Positions 19,346-28,840 are shown, counted from the stretch's first letter. The stretch: 64,000 nucleotides of DNA from Nitrobacteraceae bacterium AZCC 1564 (GCA_036924835.1 JBAGRR010000001.1:682001-746000), one strand, 5' to 3'. Notes: generated by a model from the letters alone, not told the origin. Program-made: numbers and translations.

Positions 19346-20093
19346 GGCCAGCTCCCAAGTAAGCTTCCTTGACCCGCTCGTCTTTCGACAGCGTCGCGTA
19401 ATTGCCTTCAGCCAACACGCGCCCGCGCGTCAGCACCGTGATCGTGTCCGACAGATTGGCCACGACGTTCAAATTATGTTCGACCATCAGGATCGTGTAC
19501 TTCGCTGAAATGCGCTTGATGAGGGCGGCCACCTTGTCGATGTCTTCGTGCCCCATACCGGCCATCGGCTCATCGAGCAGCATCATCTCCGGATCGAGAG
19601 CCAATGTCGTTGCAATCTCGAGCGCACGCTTGCGGCCGTAAGGCATTTCGCCCGCGGGGATGCTGGCGAATTCACTCAACCCGACGTCGTTGAGCAACTC
19701 GCGCGCCCGATCATTGAAGCGATTGAGAACAGACTTCGACCGCCAGAAGTCGAACGAATTACCGTGCTGACGCTGCAATGCAACACGCACGTTCTCAAGG
19801 GCCGTGAGGTGCGGAAACACCGCCGAGATCTGGAACGATCGCACCAGGCCCAGCCGCGCCACGTCGGCGGGCGCCATCGCCGTAATGTCCTGTCCCTTAT
19901 AAAGGATCTGCCCGCGAGACGGCTGCAGGAACTTGGTCAACAAGTTGAAGCACGTGGTCTTGCCGGCTCCGTTCGGACCGATCAGCGCGTGAATGGTGCC
20001 GCGTCGCACCCGGAGGCTGACATCACTCACGGCTACAAAGCCCGCGAATTCCTTTGTCAACCCGTGGGTTTCAAGGATGAACTCATTAGACAA
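19338..20093 (-). CDS. livG: ABC transporter ATPase LivG
   Basis: A 251-residue ABC ATPase. Walker A is GPNGAGKTTCFNLLTKFLQP; the LivG-type region RSFQISAVFPHLTALENVRV follows. The canonical LSGGQ is replaced by a weak MPYGRKRALEIA, which is usual for LivG relatives (the signature there is often degenerate), then Walker B PEMMLLDEPMAGMGHED. The start codon at 20093 is TTG, 6 bases after GGGGGAA; no ATG is in a better position. It is the first gene of the liv cluster. Confidence 0.92.
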   Translation of the reverse strand: MSNEFILETHGLTKEFAGFVAVSDVSLRVRRGTIHALIGPNGAGKTTCFNLLTKFLQPSRGQILYKGQDITAMAPADVARLGLVRSFQISAVFPHLTALENVRVALQRQHGNSFDFWRSKSVLNRFNDRARELLNDVGLSEFASIPAGEMPYGRKRALEIATTLALDPEMMLLDEPMAGMGHEDIDKVAALIKRISAKYTILMVEHNLNVVANLSDTITVLTRGRVLAEGNYATLSKDERVKEAYLGAGHE

Positions 20094-20454
20094 GCAAATT
20101 TCCCCCGTCAGCCTTCACGCATGCTGCCGCGTGTGACCGAATTTTTGTCGCTGTACCGTGGCCGTCCGCTTGGATGCAAGCGCACCTGACCGGCAAACTC
20201 CGGGCAGGAATATGCAGCGAATTGCAAGCGTTGCGCAAGATGCAATGCTGCTCAGCGAAAAGCTTCATCTAAGCAAAAAGCCCAATACCGACCGTGACAT
20301 GCATCACCGCTGTTAGCGCGTGCAGCAACGATTGGAAAGAGACCGTTAAGCCTATTCTCCCGCCCAAAGCTATTTTCATGGAAAATTTCGACGTCAGGTG
20401 GATGAATGATGATCAGATATTTCCGAGCACGTGCCATTTTTCAGGAACTCGTTC
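20094..20454. other. Divergent intergenic region, no feature recognised
   Basis: The 361 bp between livG (minus) and the PAS-protein gene (plus) should hold the promoter of the whole liv cluster. I see no riboswitch, no repeat of the CTAG family and no clear palindromic operator. Confidence 0.5.
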
Positions 20455-21057
20455 ATGGAATTCGAAAGCGCCGGCCCGGCGATCGTAAGATCGATCAAGC
20501 AACGCGATCTTTTGAATACTTGGCTGCGGCTTTACGCCAGGCACGAACGCATTCCGGAATTGTCCGACTACCAACCGGAACGCCTTGCCGATGAATTCGA
20601 CGATCTCGTTTTTTACGATGTCGTTCGGGAAGACAGCACAGCAAGATTTATCATCGGGAGCGATGGCACTCGGATGTCCAACGCTTATGGCGCCAGCGGC
20701 AAAGGCCGATACCTTGATGAGTATGTCGGCGCCAAACTCGCGCCAATTGTGATCCCCATCTACCAGGAATGTGTACGCCGGCGGCTTCCCGTCTTTACGA
20801 TATCCAAAGTCGAAGATCTCTATGGGCGCAAAGTCGATTATGAACGCCTGTTGATGCCGTTCTCAGCCAGCGACAATGTTACGCACATCGTCGCGTCACT
20901 CAAAACAATCTCCGACGATGGCGGATTTGAGATCCGCAATCTCATGCGCGCGAACAATGTGCTGCCAATTTATCAGCTTCGCGCAGTTATCGACCGCGAC
21001 CTCTTTCACAAGAGGCCGGGTCGTATCGCCCCCGGCGATATCATCGAATTTGTTTGA
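20455..21057 (+). CDS. Single PAS-like domain protein, unknown
   Basis: A 200-residue soluble protein from the ATG at 20455 (MEFESAGPAIVRSIKQRDLL). It resembles the rhizobial PAS_5-type proteins of unknown function: an N-terminal helical segment with LYARHERIPELSDYQPERL, then DDLVFYDVVRE and an alternating strand/helix core to IYQECVRRRLPVFTISKVED and YERLLMPFSA. No output domain is attached. It probably senses or binds a small ligand. Its 3' end is 18 bp from that of the convergent dctA. Confidence 0.7.
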   Translation: MEFESAGPAIVRSIKQRDLLNTWLRLYARHERIPELSDYQPERLADEFDDLVFYDVVREDSTARFIIGSDGTRMSNAYGASGKGRYLDEYVGAKLAPIVIPIYQECVRRRLPVFTISKVEDLYGRKVDYERLLMPFSASDNVTHIVASLKTISDDGGFEIRNLMRANNVLPIYQLRAVIDRDLFHKRPGRIAPGDIIEFV

Positions 21058-21074
21058 CGTTGCATATCCGCACC

Positions 21075-22400
21075 TTAGGCGCGGATGTGCTCCATCTCCT
21101 CGCCGAGTTCGATGGGATGGGCCATCGCCTCGTGCAGCTTGTCCTTGTCCAGTTCACCTTCCCAGCGGCTGATCACGACAGTCGCGACGCCATTGCCGAT
21201 GAGGTTGGTGAGCGCGCGGCATTCGCTCATGAACTTGTCGATGCCGACGAGGATCGCGAGCGAGGAGATCGGGATATCCGGCACGATCGCGAGCGTCGCG
21301 GCCAACGTGATGAATCCGGCGCCGGTCACGCCCGATGCGCCTTTTGACGTGATGATGGCGATGCCAAGAATGCCGAGTTCCTGCCAGATCGTCAGATGCG
21401 TATTCGTCGCCTGCGCGAGGAAAAGCGTCGCCAGCGTCATATAAATGTTGGTGCCGTCGAGGTTGAAACTATAGCCGGTCGGAATGACAAGACCGACGAC
21501 GCCACGTGATGCGCCGAGCCGCTCCATCTTCTGAATCATCTGCGGCAGCACGGTTTCAGATGAGCTGGTGCCGAGGACGATCAGCAGTTCATCCTTAATG
21601 TAGCCGATGAAGCGAAGGATCGAGAAACCGGAGAACCGTGCGATGGCGCCCAGCACCAGCAACACGAACAGAACGCTCGTCAGGTAGAACGTGCCAATCA
21701 GCGCGGCCAGGTTCCACAACGAATTAAGACCATAGGCGCCAACCGTAAAGGCCATCGCGCCGAACGCGCCGATGGGTGCCACGCGGACCACAATGCGGAT
21801 GACACCGAAGAAGACCTTCGCCGCCATGTCGATTGCTTTCGAAATCGGCTCGCCTGCAGGGCCCATGAAGGCGATGGCAAAGCCGGAGAGGATCGATATC
21901 AGCAACACCTGCAAAAGGTCACCCTTTGCCAACGCGCCGAAATAGCTCTCCGGAATAATCGCCATCAGATGCGCGACAATGCCGTCCTCCTTAGCCTTGG
22001 TGACGTAGGTCGCGACAGCCTTCGGATCGAGCGTGGCCGGATCGATATTGAATCCACTTCCCGGCTGAAGGAGTTCACCAACCAGGAGACCGATCAGCAG
22101 CGCGACTGTCGAGACGACTTCAAAATAGAACAGCGTCTTGATGCCGACGCGGCCGACACGTTTGAGATCGCCCATTGATGAGATGCCGTGCACCACGGTG
22201 CAGAAGATGACCGGAGCGATCATCATTTTGATGAGTGCGATAAAACCGTCGCCGAGCGGCTTCAGGGCCTTTCCGGTGGCCGGATAGAAATGACCGACGA
22301 GCACACCGAGGGCGATGGCGATCAGCACCTGGACGTACAGGATGCTATACCAAGGGGAACGCGCAGAAGCTTGCGCGGGCACGGAGGCAGTCACGGTCAT
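21075..22400 (-). CDS. dctA: C4-dicarboxylate:cation symporter DctA
   Basis: A 441-residue member of the DAACS family that imports succinate, fumarate and malate. Recognisable elements: [20 protein letters not shown], the serine-rich reentrant loop [40 protein letters not shown] and the C-terminal [20 protein letters not shown] with [20 protein letters not shown]. Length fits DctA (about 440). No dctBD two-component genes are adjacent. An ordinary sigma-54 site was looked for upstream and not found with proper spacing. Confidence 0.95.
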   Translation of the reverse strand: MTVTASVPAQASARSPWYSILYVQVLIAIALGVLVGHFYPATGKALKPLGDGFIALIKMMIAPVIFCTVVHGISSMGDLKRVGRVGIKTLFYFEVVSTVALLIGLLVGELLQPGSGFNIDPATLDPKAVATYVTKAKEDGIVAHLMAIIPESYFGALAKGDLLQVLLISILSGFAIAFMGPAGEPISKAIDMAAKVFFGVIRIVVRVAPIGAFGAMAFTVGAYGLNSLWNLAALIGTFYLTSVLFVLLVLGAIARFSGFSILRFIGYIKDELLIVLGTSSSETVLPQMIQKMERLGASRGVVGLVIPTGYSFNLDGTNIYMTLATLFLAQATNTHLTIWQELGILGIAIITSKGASGVTGAGFITLAATLAIVPDIPISSLAILVGIDKFMSECRALTNLIGNGVATVVISRWEGELDKDKLHEAMAHPIELGEEMEHIRA

Positions 22401-22679
22401 TGGGAAGGGCCTTGATTAAGGAACGGATGTCGGGGAGATATACGTTCCGGCGAACCTGCGCCAGATTGTCGCAACGCTCAACAAAAAATGCTGTGAAATC
22501 GGTATTTTGCGGCTGATAACGAGCCGAAAAAGGGGGTCTTGACGGTTTCAGGGCACCGCGCGCTGGCCGTAATCGTCTTCCAGCGTGGAGGCATGTGCCC
22601 GATACGATGCTTCTTATCGCAAAGCGCTGTTCCACACGGGCGAATGCTCATCGAAGAGCTTTTCCAACTAGAAACGGCC
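22401..22679. other. Upstream region of dctA
   Basis: Together with the repeat that follows, this makes a 525-bp stretch without genes between dctA and the RTX-like gene. It should contain the dctA promoter. Apart from the repeat at 22680-22848 no feature was recognised. Confidence 0.45.
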
Positions 22680-22848
22680 CTAGTGTCCCGAATCCAAAGT
22701 CCGCCCCATCGTGCAGCGCGCTCCGTCGCGGACTTTGGATTTCGAGAGGACACTAGCAAAGTCTATGATTCTGGTGTGGTTCAGGTTCAGAAGTTCGCTG
22801 GAAGGACTCGCAGCAAAAATCGGGCGAACTTCTGAACCTCCACACTAG
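22680..22848 (-). repeat. CTAG paired-hairpin element, class A (inverted copy)
   Basis: Two hairpins: 22680-22756 (CTAGTGTCC ... GGACACTAG) and 22771-22848 (CTGGTGTGG ... CCACACTAG, with one base changed in the first end). The linker contains TATGATT, the reverse complement of the AATCATA linker of other class A copies. Inner arms are CCAAAGTCCGC and GGTTCAGAAGTTCGC with their complements. It lies in opposite orientation to the copies at 43.5, 44.4, 46.4 and 61.4 kb. Confidence 0.9.
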
Positions 22849-22925
22849 ACGCTGTCCGGAGCCGTTTTTGTCTTAGAGCTCGCCGTAAAAACGCGGCGGG
22901 TGTCCCCGCTTGTCAACGCGAGCTG

Positions 22926-24110
22926 TTACGCAGCCTTGACGACGGTCGCCGTTTGCTGAGCCGCGAAACTAAGCGACTGTGCCTTAAACACGTCAGCACC
23001 GACCTGCAGGTTCGTTCCATCTGCGAAAGCCAGAGTGACGGGCCCGAAACCGAAACCGATGTTCAGCGCGAGCTGATCGGCTCCGTCATTGAAAGAGAGC
23101 GTCGCAATGCCGTCTGATACGGAGACCTGCATCTTGTCCGCAGTCAAACCGTCGCCGAGTTTAACTGTGGTATCGAGTCCTGCGTAAATCGTGTCTTTGC
23201 CGTCACCGGCGTTGAAAATGACGGTGGACCCGCGGTTAGCCCGAATGACATCATTGCCGGCTCCCCCAACCACGACCGTTCCATTGTCCGCGGTAATCGT
23301 GTCGTCACCAGCGCCGCCGTCAACAAAACCACCGACGGTAGCTGAGATATCATCATTTCCGTTGCCACCGCTGGCCTTACCATTGCTCCAGATGCTGATG
23401 GTGTCATTGCCATCGCCACCGTCTACCAGGCTGTCGGACCAGGCGCTGATCTTGTCGTCGCCGGCCCCGCCGCTGACCTGACTGTTAGACCAAGCATTGA
23501 TGGCGTCGTTGCCATCACCACCGTCAACACGCGTATCGGACCATGCCTTGATCACGTCGTCGCCAGCGCCACCACTGACCTGACTGTCAGACCAGGCACT
23601 GATGATATCGTTGCCACTGCCGCCGCTGCTGACAGTGTTGCTCCAGGCTCGGATCATGTCGTTGCCATCGCCACCTTCCACGACGCTGTCTGACCAGACG
23701 TCGACCCGATCGTTGCCAGCACCTGCGTAAACGCCGGACCCTGACCATGCTCTGACGGAGTCATTCCCCGCTCCGCTGTCAACCACGCTGCCAGACCAAA
23801 CATTGATGACGTCGTTGCCGTCGCCACTGTCGACAAGACTTCCGCTCCAGCCCGACAACGCATCGTTACCGTCGGTTCCTTCAATGTGCGTCATGCCAAA
23901 CTCTTGCAGATGCATCAGGAACGATTGCACGATCGGCGATTGGCCGATGCTGTTTTTCGTAGAAGCTGGCCCTGTGGTGACTCCAAGAATGGCAGCCGCA
24001 GTCGCTTCCTGCGATGTTACCGGAGCGGGCTGGAGAAACCTGGGAGCTGCGGGGGCTTGCGGTGGCATCCACCAGACGCCGGCGAAAGCACGGTTCGTAA
24101 AGATATTCAT
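22926..24110 (-). CDS. RTX-like calcium-binding repeat protein
   Basis: A 394-residue protein from the ATG at 24110; a GC-poor upstream extension in frame is unlikely to be translated. Residues 1-75 are non-repetitive with no classical signal peptide. From about residue 78 come consecutive 17-residue units of the form G-[DAS]-G-[ND]-D-x-[IV]-x-[AV]-W-S-x-[ST]-x-V-x-G; ten have Trp-Ser, then three without. The GGxGNDxI half matches RTX calcium-binding beta-roll repeats. The C-terminal 100 residues (FNAGDGKDTIYAG, VSVSDGIATLSFNDGADQL) resemble the haemolysin-type terminal domain that carries the type I secretion signal. It is probably exported by a type I system encoded elsewhere. The periodic Trp-Ser is unusual. 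Confidence 0.85.
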   Translation of the reverse strand: MNIFTNRAFAGVWWMPPQAPAAPRFLQPAPVTSQEATAAAILGVTTGPASTKNSIGQSPIVQSFLMHLQEFGMTHIEGTDGNDALSGWSGSLVDSGDGNDVINVWSGSVVDSGAGNDSVRAWSGSGVYAGAGNDRVDVWSDSVVEGGDGNDMIRAWSNTVSSGGSGNDIISAWSDSQVSGGAGDDVIKAWSDTRVDGGDGNDAINAWSNSQVSGGAGDDKISAWSDSLVDGGDGNDTISIWSNGKASGGNGNDDISATVGGFVDGGAGDDTITADNGTVVVGGAGNDVIRANRGSTVIFNAGDGKDTIYAGLDTTVKLGDGLTADKMQVSVSDGIATLSFNDGADQLALNIGFGFGPVTLAFADGTNLQVGADVFKAQSLSFAAQQTATVVKAA

Positions 24111-24282
24111 GGCAGACCAATCCTTGATATTGCCGAACACTACACAACTGATGGATGCGTACCATCGGCAACACACTGAGTGAGTGTCCCCAAGAATTCC
24201 TTAACCGGCCCGCCCTAAACGCAACTCCTGGATGCGACAAACCACCACACTCGTATAAGTCGTCGGCAAAACTAGGCCGAGC

Positions 24283-24636
24283 CTACTTTCCGACCGCCTT
24301 TTCATAGATTTCCGGCTTGAACCCGACCAGCAAACGTCCGCGGCCGAGATCGAGAACCGGACGCTTGATCATGGAGGGTTGTGCAAGCATCAGCGCCAGC
24401 GCCTTCTTCTCAGTGAGGCCTTCTTTCTGGTCATCAGGAAGCTTGCGGAACGTCATTCCGGCCCGGTTGAGCAGCGTCTCCCAACCGACTTCCTTGCTCC
24501 ATGACGCTAGACGCTCCCTCTCGATGCCTAGCGCTTTGTAATCATGAAAGCTGTAATCCACGCCGTGCTTGTCGAGCCATGAACGGGCCTTCTTCATCGT
24601 ATCGCAATTCTTGATGCCGTAGATGGTAATGGTCAT
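24283..24636 (-). CDS. ArsC/Spx-family reductase (YffB-like)
   Basis: A 117-residue thioredoxin-fold protein. From the ATG at 24636 it reads TITIYGIKNCDTMKKARSWL, with the single conserved Cys of the ArsC/YffB family, then FHDYKALGIERERLASW and the C-terminal PSMIKRPVLDLGRGRLLVGF with the cis-Pro and K-R-P. YffB relatives are probably glutathione-dependent thiol reductases rather than true arsenate reductases. It stands alone. Confidence 0.9.
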   Translation of the reverse strand: MTITIYGIKNCDTMKKARSWLDKHGVDYSFHDYKALGIERERLASWSKEVGWETLLNRAGMTFRKLPDDQKEGLTEKKALALMLAQPSMIKRPVLDLGRGRLLVGFKPEIYEKAVGK

Positions 24637-24854
24637 CAAAGGACACTCTCTTTCTTGTTTGCCTGGCAGCCTTTAAGTCCAGTTCGCGACAAAAGTCATT
24701 CCTTCGTCACTGCGGCGACGCTTATCGGCGAGAAGATTTCGGATGCGTTTGCTGCAGACCGATTCCAGCGAGGGGAGATCAAGGACGAGTCCATCGAAAC
24801 GGAACTGCACCTCAGCAAATAGTCCTTTCAACCACCCTATGAGGATAACGTCCC

Positions 24855-25268
24855 ATGACGACCAATACCGAGAATGCCAATCCCCCGACGAAAGGCGGCC
24901 TTGTCACCTATCTGCAAGTCGATGGTGCGATGAAAGCTTCCGACTTTTACCAACGCGCTTTTGGCGCCGAGGTCGCGGCAGCTCATCCCGTTGACGACAA
25001 GGGACGCACGATGCATGTCCACCTCTACATCAATGGCTCGTCTCTGATGATGGGGGACGCATATCCCGAGCATGGTCATCCGCTACAAAAGCCACAGGCG
25101 TTTAACCTGACGTTGCAAGTCGACGACATCGACACGTGGTGGAAACGCGCCATCGATGCGGGCGCTGAAGTCGTGATGCCCGTTGCCGACATGTTTTGGG
25201 GTGACCGCTACGGCCAGCTTCGCGACCCGTTTGGCATTCTCTGGGCGATGAATCAGCGCAAGGCCTGA
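24855..25268 (+). CDS. VOC-fold (glyoxalase/PhnB-like) protein
   Basis: A 137-residue protein of the vicinal-oxygen-chelate superfamily, close to the PhnB/DUF1428-like group: LVTYLQVDGAMKASDFYQRA at the start, HVHLYINGSSLMMGDAYPEH, then LQVDDIDTWWKRAIDAGAEV and the closing FWGDRYGQLRDPFGILWAMN. A GAGGATAACG ribosome-binding site precedes the ATG. The substrate cannot be told from sequence. Confidence 0.92.
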   Translation: MTTNTENANPPTKGGLVTYLQVDGAMKASDFYQRAFGAEVAAAHPVDDKGRTMHVHLYINGSSLMMGDAYPEHGHPLQKPQAFNLTLQVDDIDTWWKRAIDAGAEVVMPVADMFWGDRYGQLRDPFGILWAMNQRKA

Positions 25269-25385
25269 CCGCATTCAAAAGGAACGGCAGTCGTCTATGC
25301 ACTGCCGTTTCTTAGATCAACGTTTCGAGTGTCCGCCGATCCCAAACGTCCGGACGGCGATCACGGACGAATTACATTTTGGGCT

Positions 25386-25620
25386 TCACACTTCGCCGGC
25401 CGCATCGAACGCGGCCATCGTGCGGGTGGAATAAACGAGCGCCGCCCCGGCATTGACGCTGATCGCGACACCAAGTGCTTCAGCAATTTCTTCCTTGGTC
25501 GCACCCTGCTTGCGTGCTTCAGCAGCATGCACGGTGATACCCGTCACAGCGCAGGCTGATAGCGACCGCAAGTGCGATCAATTCGCGAGTTTCGCCGCCC
25601 TGTCTTAGCTCCGGCGCCGC
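25386..25620 (-). pseudogene. Carboxymuconolactone decarboxylase (AhpD-like) gene remnant
   Basis: Two frames join to give the family core. One reads ETRELIALAVAISLRCDG and the next reads ITVHAAEARKQGATKEEIAE followed by ALGVAISVNAGAALVYSTRT. At the junction the expected RCDG-C-I-T-V-H is broken: about 2 bases are missing and one of the two redox Cys residues is lost. The N-terminal third is absent. It is a decayed gene. Confidence 0.8.
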
Positions 25621-25639
25621 CGAGTACCGTATAGCTCGC

Positions 25640-25775
25640 GTGCTAGTTCTACCCCACCACCGGGAACGCCGGTGATGACAATCGGCGATCGCCGTTGCCC
25701 GACTGCGATCGAGCAGCCATTCCATCTCTCGCTCACGACCGAAGAAGACAGGATTAAACCTGCCGTCAAACCATT
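25640..25775 (-). pseudogene. P-loop ATPase remnant
   Basis: The minus strand carries FNPVFFGREREMEWLLDR, typical of the start of AAA/NB-ARC-type ATPase regions in LuxR- or cyclase-type regulators. In another frame this is followed by SPIVITGVPGGGVELA, a damaged Walker A (expected GVPGGGKT). A frameshift and loss of the P-loop Lys mark it as a fragment. Confidence 0.5.
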
Positions 25776-26058
25776 CCCATCCCTTCTCTTTGCTCAATGC
25801 GCCCCACTCAAACCACACTGACCTAATATAAAAAATCCTGACAAGATTATTCATACCAAGACTCGAAACTATTACCGACACAAGATATCGCGGGAGGTTT
25901 GAGGTCTTCGCCGCGCCCCCGCGATTCAAGTATGCCATGAGGGAAGCCGGCTTCCACGAGTATGCGATCAGCTCGACGAAATTCGTTTAATCGATCTCAC
26001 ATCAGTTTCGGCAGGTATAGCGGCACTCATTGCGAGCGAGCGGCTGGTTGATGCGGAC

Positions 26059-26634
26059 TCACGGCCTTGCCGCAAGCACGCAGAAGTCCTGATCGCTATC
26101 GACGAGCCGTGCATCTACGAAACCGGCTGCGGCGAGCCTCTCAACGAGGCCATCGCGCGGCTGCAACGAATACGGGGTAAACCCGAGCGCGATCCGGCCG
26201 CCGGCACGCAGGACACGTCGGACCTCGCGGAGGCCAGCCGGAACGTCCTGCCAGAGTTGAAGCGAGTTGATCGCAAAGACTGCATCGAAGCTTGCATCGC
26301 CGAAAGGCAGGTGCTCCGCCGCCCCTTCGACGAGCGAGACACGGCCCGCCGCGACCGCGGCACGGTTGCGACGCCGAGCCATTGCCAACATCACTGGCGA
26401 GGGATCGACCCCAGCGATTTGCGCTGTGGGCGCGGCGGCAAGCACCGCGGCGACGCCCTCACCCGGCCCGAAGCCAATCTCGAGGACGCGCTCCTGCGGC
26501 GTGAGTGCGAGGCACTCGGCGACCCAGGCAGCGCAGCCGCGATTGGTCCGCGCCATGAGCCGCCCGCCGAACAGACCGAGCAGGCCACTCGGGCGACCGA
26601 ACATGCGCCGCAGAATAGCTCCGCCGAGGCCCAT
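26059..26634 (-). CDS. Class I SAM-dependent methyltransferase
   Basis: A 191-residue protein with Rossmann methyltransferase motifs: motif I RVLEIGFGPGEGVAAVLAAA, the acidic ribose-binding IAGVDPSPVMLAMARRR, motif II ASFDAVFAINSLQLWQDVP and motif III RVLRAGGRIALGFTPYS. It belongs to the Methyltransf_11-like, UbiE/small-molecule type. The ATG at 26634 follows a good AGAGAGGAAG site. It is the last gene before the left border of the putative island. Confidence 0.92.
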   Translation of the reverse strand: MGLGGAILRRMFGRPSGLLGLFGGRLMARTNRGCAAWVAECLALTPQERVLEIGFGPGEGVAAVLAAAPTAQIAGVDPSPVMLAMARRRNRAAVAAGRVSLVEGAAEHLPFGDASFDAVFAINSLQLWQDVPAGLREVRRVLRAGGRIALGFTPYSLQPRDGLVERLAAAGFVDARLVDSDQDFCVLAARP

Positions 26635-26730
26635 CAGCTCTTCCTCTCTAATCTCCCTTTTGCGCAGAAAACGCCGAAGCAGCGACTATCATTCATGGTT
26701 CGTAGCTTACTGCCGCCACAGTATTCCCTG

Positions 26731-26810
26731 TCACGCCCACTCAATCGTGCCGGGGGCTTCGACGTCATGTCGTAAACGACGCCGTTCACACCGTTCACCT
26801 CGCTGATGAG
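26731..26810 (-). repeat. Decayed copy of the guaA 3' end (possible island border)
   Basis: Eighty bases align with the guaA 3' end at 38619-38699, in the same orientation. I count about 68 of 81 identical positions by hand. In translation it keeps EVNGVNGVVYDMTSKPP, compared with [17 protein letters not shown] in the real gene. A 1-base deletion then shifts the frame before the G-T-I-E-W ending. The match runs to the guaA stop codon. The 3' end of guaA is a known integration site of genomic islands. Confidence 0.8.
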
Positions 26811-27208
26811 GAACGTGACCTCAGGCGCGTTGACAAGCATCACGCCGCATCGATGCTATCGAAGGTGTCACCAAGGATCATCCGAACTTGCAAGATCCTC
26901 AAGAAACAGAAGGTTTCTAAAAACCATTCATGGAGCGTTTCTGGCAGAACCCAACATCATTATCGCTGGGTCCGTACCAGTTCGCATATATCTACTGATC
27001 ATCCTTCTGTTGTTGCGCCTTAAAATAAAGCCGCGAGGGCGGCATCGCAAATGCAGTGAAACCGCTTGAGCGCAGCATGGCAGAGGCTTGATTGCCTTTT
27101 AGAAAAACGTGAATTGCGCGAGGCCGTTGACATTTTCCCGCTTGAGTGGCAAACGGTTCATTTGAGATCTGCGGCAAGTTGGCGATAGCTCCATTTGCGG
27201 AGGAACGC
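26811..27208. other. Non-coding spacer inside the left border
   Basis: A 398-bp stretch between the guaA remnant and the lactate permease. No protein fragment could be identified and there is no repeat of the CTAG family. It must contain the promoter of the permease gene. It looks like eroded DNA. Confidence 0.4.
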
Positions 27209-28840
27209 ATGGAGGCGGCTCGCGTCCCTGTCGATCTTCTGCACTGGGTGCTGGCGATATTACCGATCGTCGCACTGCTTGTGTTTCTCGTCCCCCTACG
27301 CTGGCGTGCTCCCGAAGCTGGGCCGATGGCAATGTTCACCGCCGCGATCGTGGCGGTGTTTGCTTTTCGGACGCCATGGGACACGTTGGCGGTTGCAAGC
27401 GCGAAGGGCGTATGGGACGCCGTCTTCATCCTCTATGTGATCTGGCCGGCGCTGCTGCTCTATCAGATCACCAAGCAGGCCGGCGCGTACGACGCGCTGC
27501 GGCAAGGCATCGCCAAATTCAGCCGCAACGATCTCTTCATCATTCTGGCGCTGGCCTGGGTGTTTGCCTCGTTTCTGCAAGGCATCGCCGGCTTCGGCGC
27601 GCCCGTCGCCGTAGTTGTGCCGCTGCTCATCGCGGTCGGCGTGAAACCGGTCCATGCTGTCGCCATGGGCGTCCTCGCACACGCATGGGCGAGGTTCTTT
27701 GGCACCCTTGGCGTTGGATGGCTGGCACTGCTGCGCGTCTCCAATGTGGAAGATGTCGTGAGAGCCGCCTACGAGTCGGCACTGCTGATCCTCATACCGA
27801 CTTATCTCGGCGGCTTCCTGATCGTGTGGCTTTACGGCAAGGGACCGGCCGTGCGCCATTCCTGGCCGCTGGTGCTGATCCTCGGCACCATACTCGGCGT
27901 CGGACAGCTTCTCGTTGCCCTCTTCAGCCCCGAGCTGTCGACCTTCCTGGCCGGTGCTGTCGCGCTTCTCGCGCTTTATCCATTGTCGCGCTGGAAGAAA
28001 TACGGTGAGCCCATTCCGATTGAGGAAGTCCCCGATCGGCCGGCCATGGTGGAAAGACACGTGAGCGAACAGCGTGAGGCTGCACCGGTCATGAGCCTCT
28101 CGATGTCGTTCCTGCCATACGTTGTGCTGACGGCCGTGACGCTCGGCGTCCTGCTCATTCCGCGTATCAACGAATTGATGCGGCAGCTTCAGGTCGGGCT
28201 CCCCTTCCCAGCCGTTGATACCGGCTTCGGCATTCACAATGCCGCTGTCGAGCGCTATGCGCCCATTACGGTCTTCACGCATCCCGGGATGATGTTGCTG
28301 ATCACCTCCATCATCGTCTGGCTTGTGTACAGCGTAGGTGGCTACTATCGCACCTGGGGTGAACGTCACACACCGGAGAGCATCTGGTCTGCGTTGCTCA
28401 TCGATGCCGTGCCGGCTTCGGTCCCGGTCATCGCGTTTCTGGTGACGAGCCGTATCCTGGATCATAGCGGCCAGATTTTGACTGTCGCCTATGGCATCGC
28501 TGCGGCTTCGCCGCCGCTGGTCTACGCCAGCCTCGCCAGCGTCATCGGCGCTCTGGGTGCTTTCATGACATCCAGCAGCACGGCCTCCTGCGTGCTCTTT
28601 GGCGCTGTGCAGAGCAGCGTGGCTCAGCTGCATGGAATGTCGAGAGAGACCATCATTGCCGCGCAAGCGGCAGGCAGTGCCTACGGCAATGCCATTGCTC
28701 CCGCCAATATCGTGTTGGGCACGAGCATCGCCGGCATCAAAGGCCAGGAAGGATCGGTTCTGCGTATCACCATGCCTTGGACCGTCATCGTCGCAATCCT
28801 GACGGGCCTGGCAACGATCGGGCTAGTGCTGTGGAGCTGA
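27209..28840 (+). CDS. L-lactate permease family transporter
   Basis: A 543-residue LctP-family permease from the ATG at 27209, 5 bases after GGAGGA (an upstream in-frame extension is discounted). Family blocks: LLYQITKQAGAYDALRQGIA, ASFLQGIAGFGAPVAVVVPL, AHAWARFFGTLGVGWLALLR and near the end SSSTASCVLFGAVQSSVAQL with AAGSAYGNAIAPANIVLGTS. About 12-14 helices. It probably imports lactate, glycolate or a related hydroxy acid. The last codons (from 28823) fall inside a class C CTAG element, so the C-terminal Leu-Val-Leu-Trp-Ser is element-encoded. It heads a same-strand row of four genes. Confidence 0.92.
   Translation: MEAARVPVDLLHWVLAILPIVALLVFLVPLRWRAPEAGPMAMFTAAIVAVFAFRTPWDTLAVASAKGVWDAVFILYVIWPALLLYQITKQAGAYDALRQGIAKFSRNDLFIILALAWVFASFLQGIAGFGAPVAVVVPLLIAVGVKPVHAVAMGVLAHAWARFFGTLGVGWLALLRVSNVEDVVRAAYESALLILIPTYLGGFLIVWLYGKGPAVRHSWPLVLILGTILGVGQLLVALFSPELSTFLAGAVALLALYPLSRWKKYGEPIPIEEVPDRPAMVERHVSEQREAAPVMSLSMSFLPYVVLTAVTLGVLLIPRINELMRQLQVGLPFPAVDTGFGIHNAAVERYAPITVFTHPGMMLLITSIIVWLVYSVGGYYRTWGERHTPESIWSALLIDAVPASVPVIAFLVTSRILDHSGQILTVAYGIAAASPPLVYASLASVIGALGAFMTSSSTASCVLFGAVQSSVAQLHGMSRETIIAAQAAGSAYGNAIAPANIVLGTSIAGIKGQEGSVLRITMPWTVIVAILTGLATIGLVLWS

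Noticed and set aside
22605-22640. Sigma-54 (-24/-12) promoter upstream of dctA
   Set aside because: The minus-strand TGGAACA-GCGC-TTTGC has one base too many between GG and GC, so it does not fit the strict spacing.
23380-23880. 51-bp periodic array resembling a CRISPR
   Set aside because: The period reflects the 17-residue RTX-like repeat in an open reading frame; units are contiguous with no unique spacers.
26634-26843. 69-codon ORF overlapping the guaA remnant
   Set aside because: Its recognisable part is the frameshifted guaA end; the rest has no similarity, so it is not a functional gene.
27296-28666. A 456-codon minus-strand open frame
   Set aside because: It lies opposite the lactate permease; the peptide is charged and low in hydrophobic structure, as expected for the reverse of membrane-protein codons.
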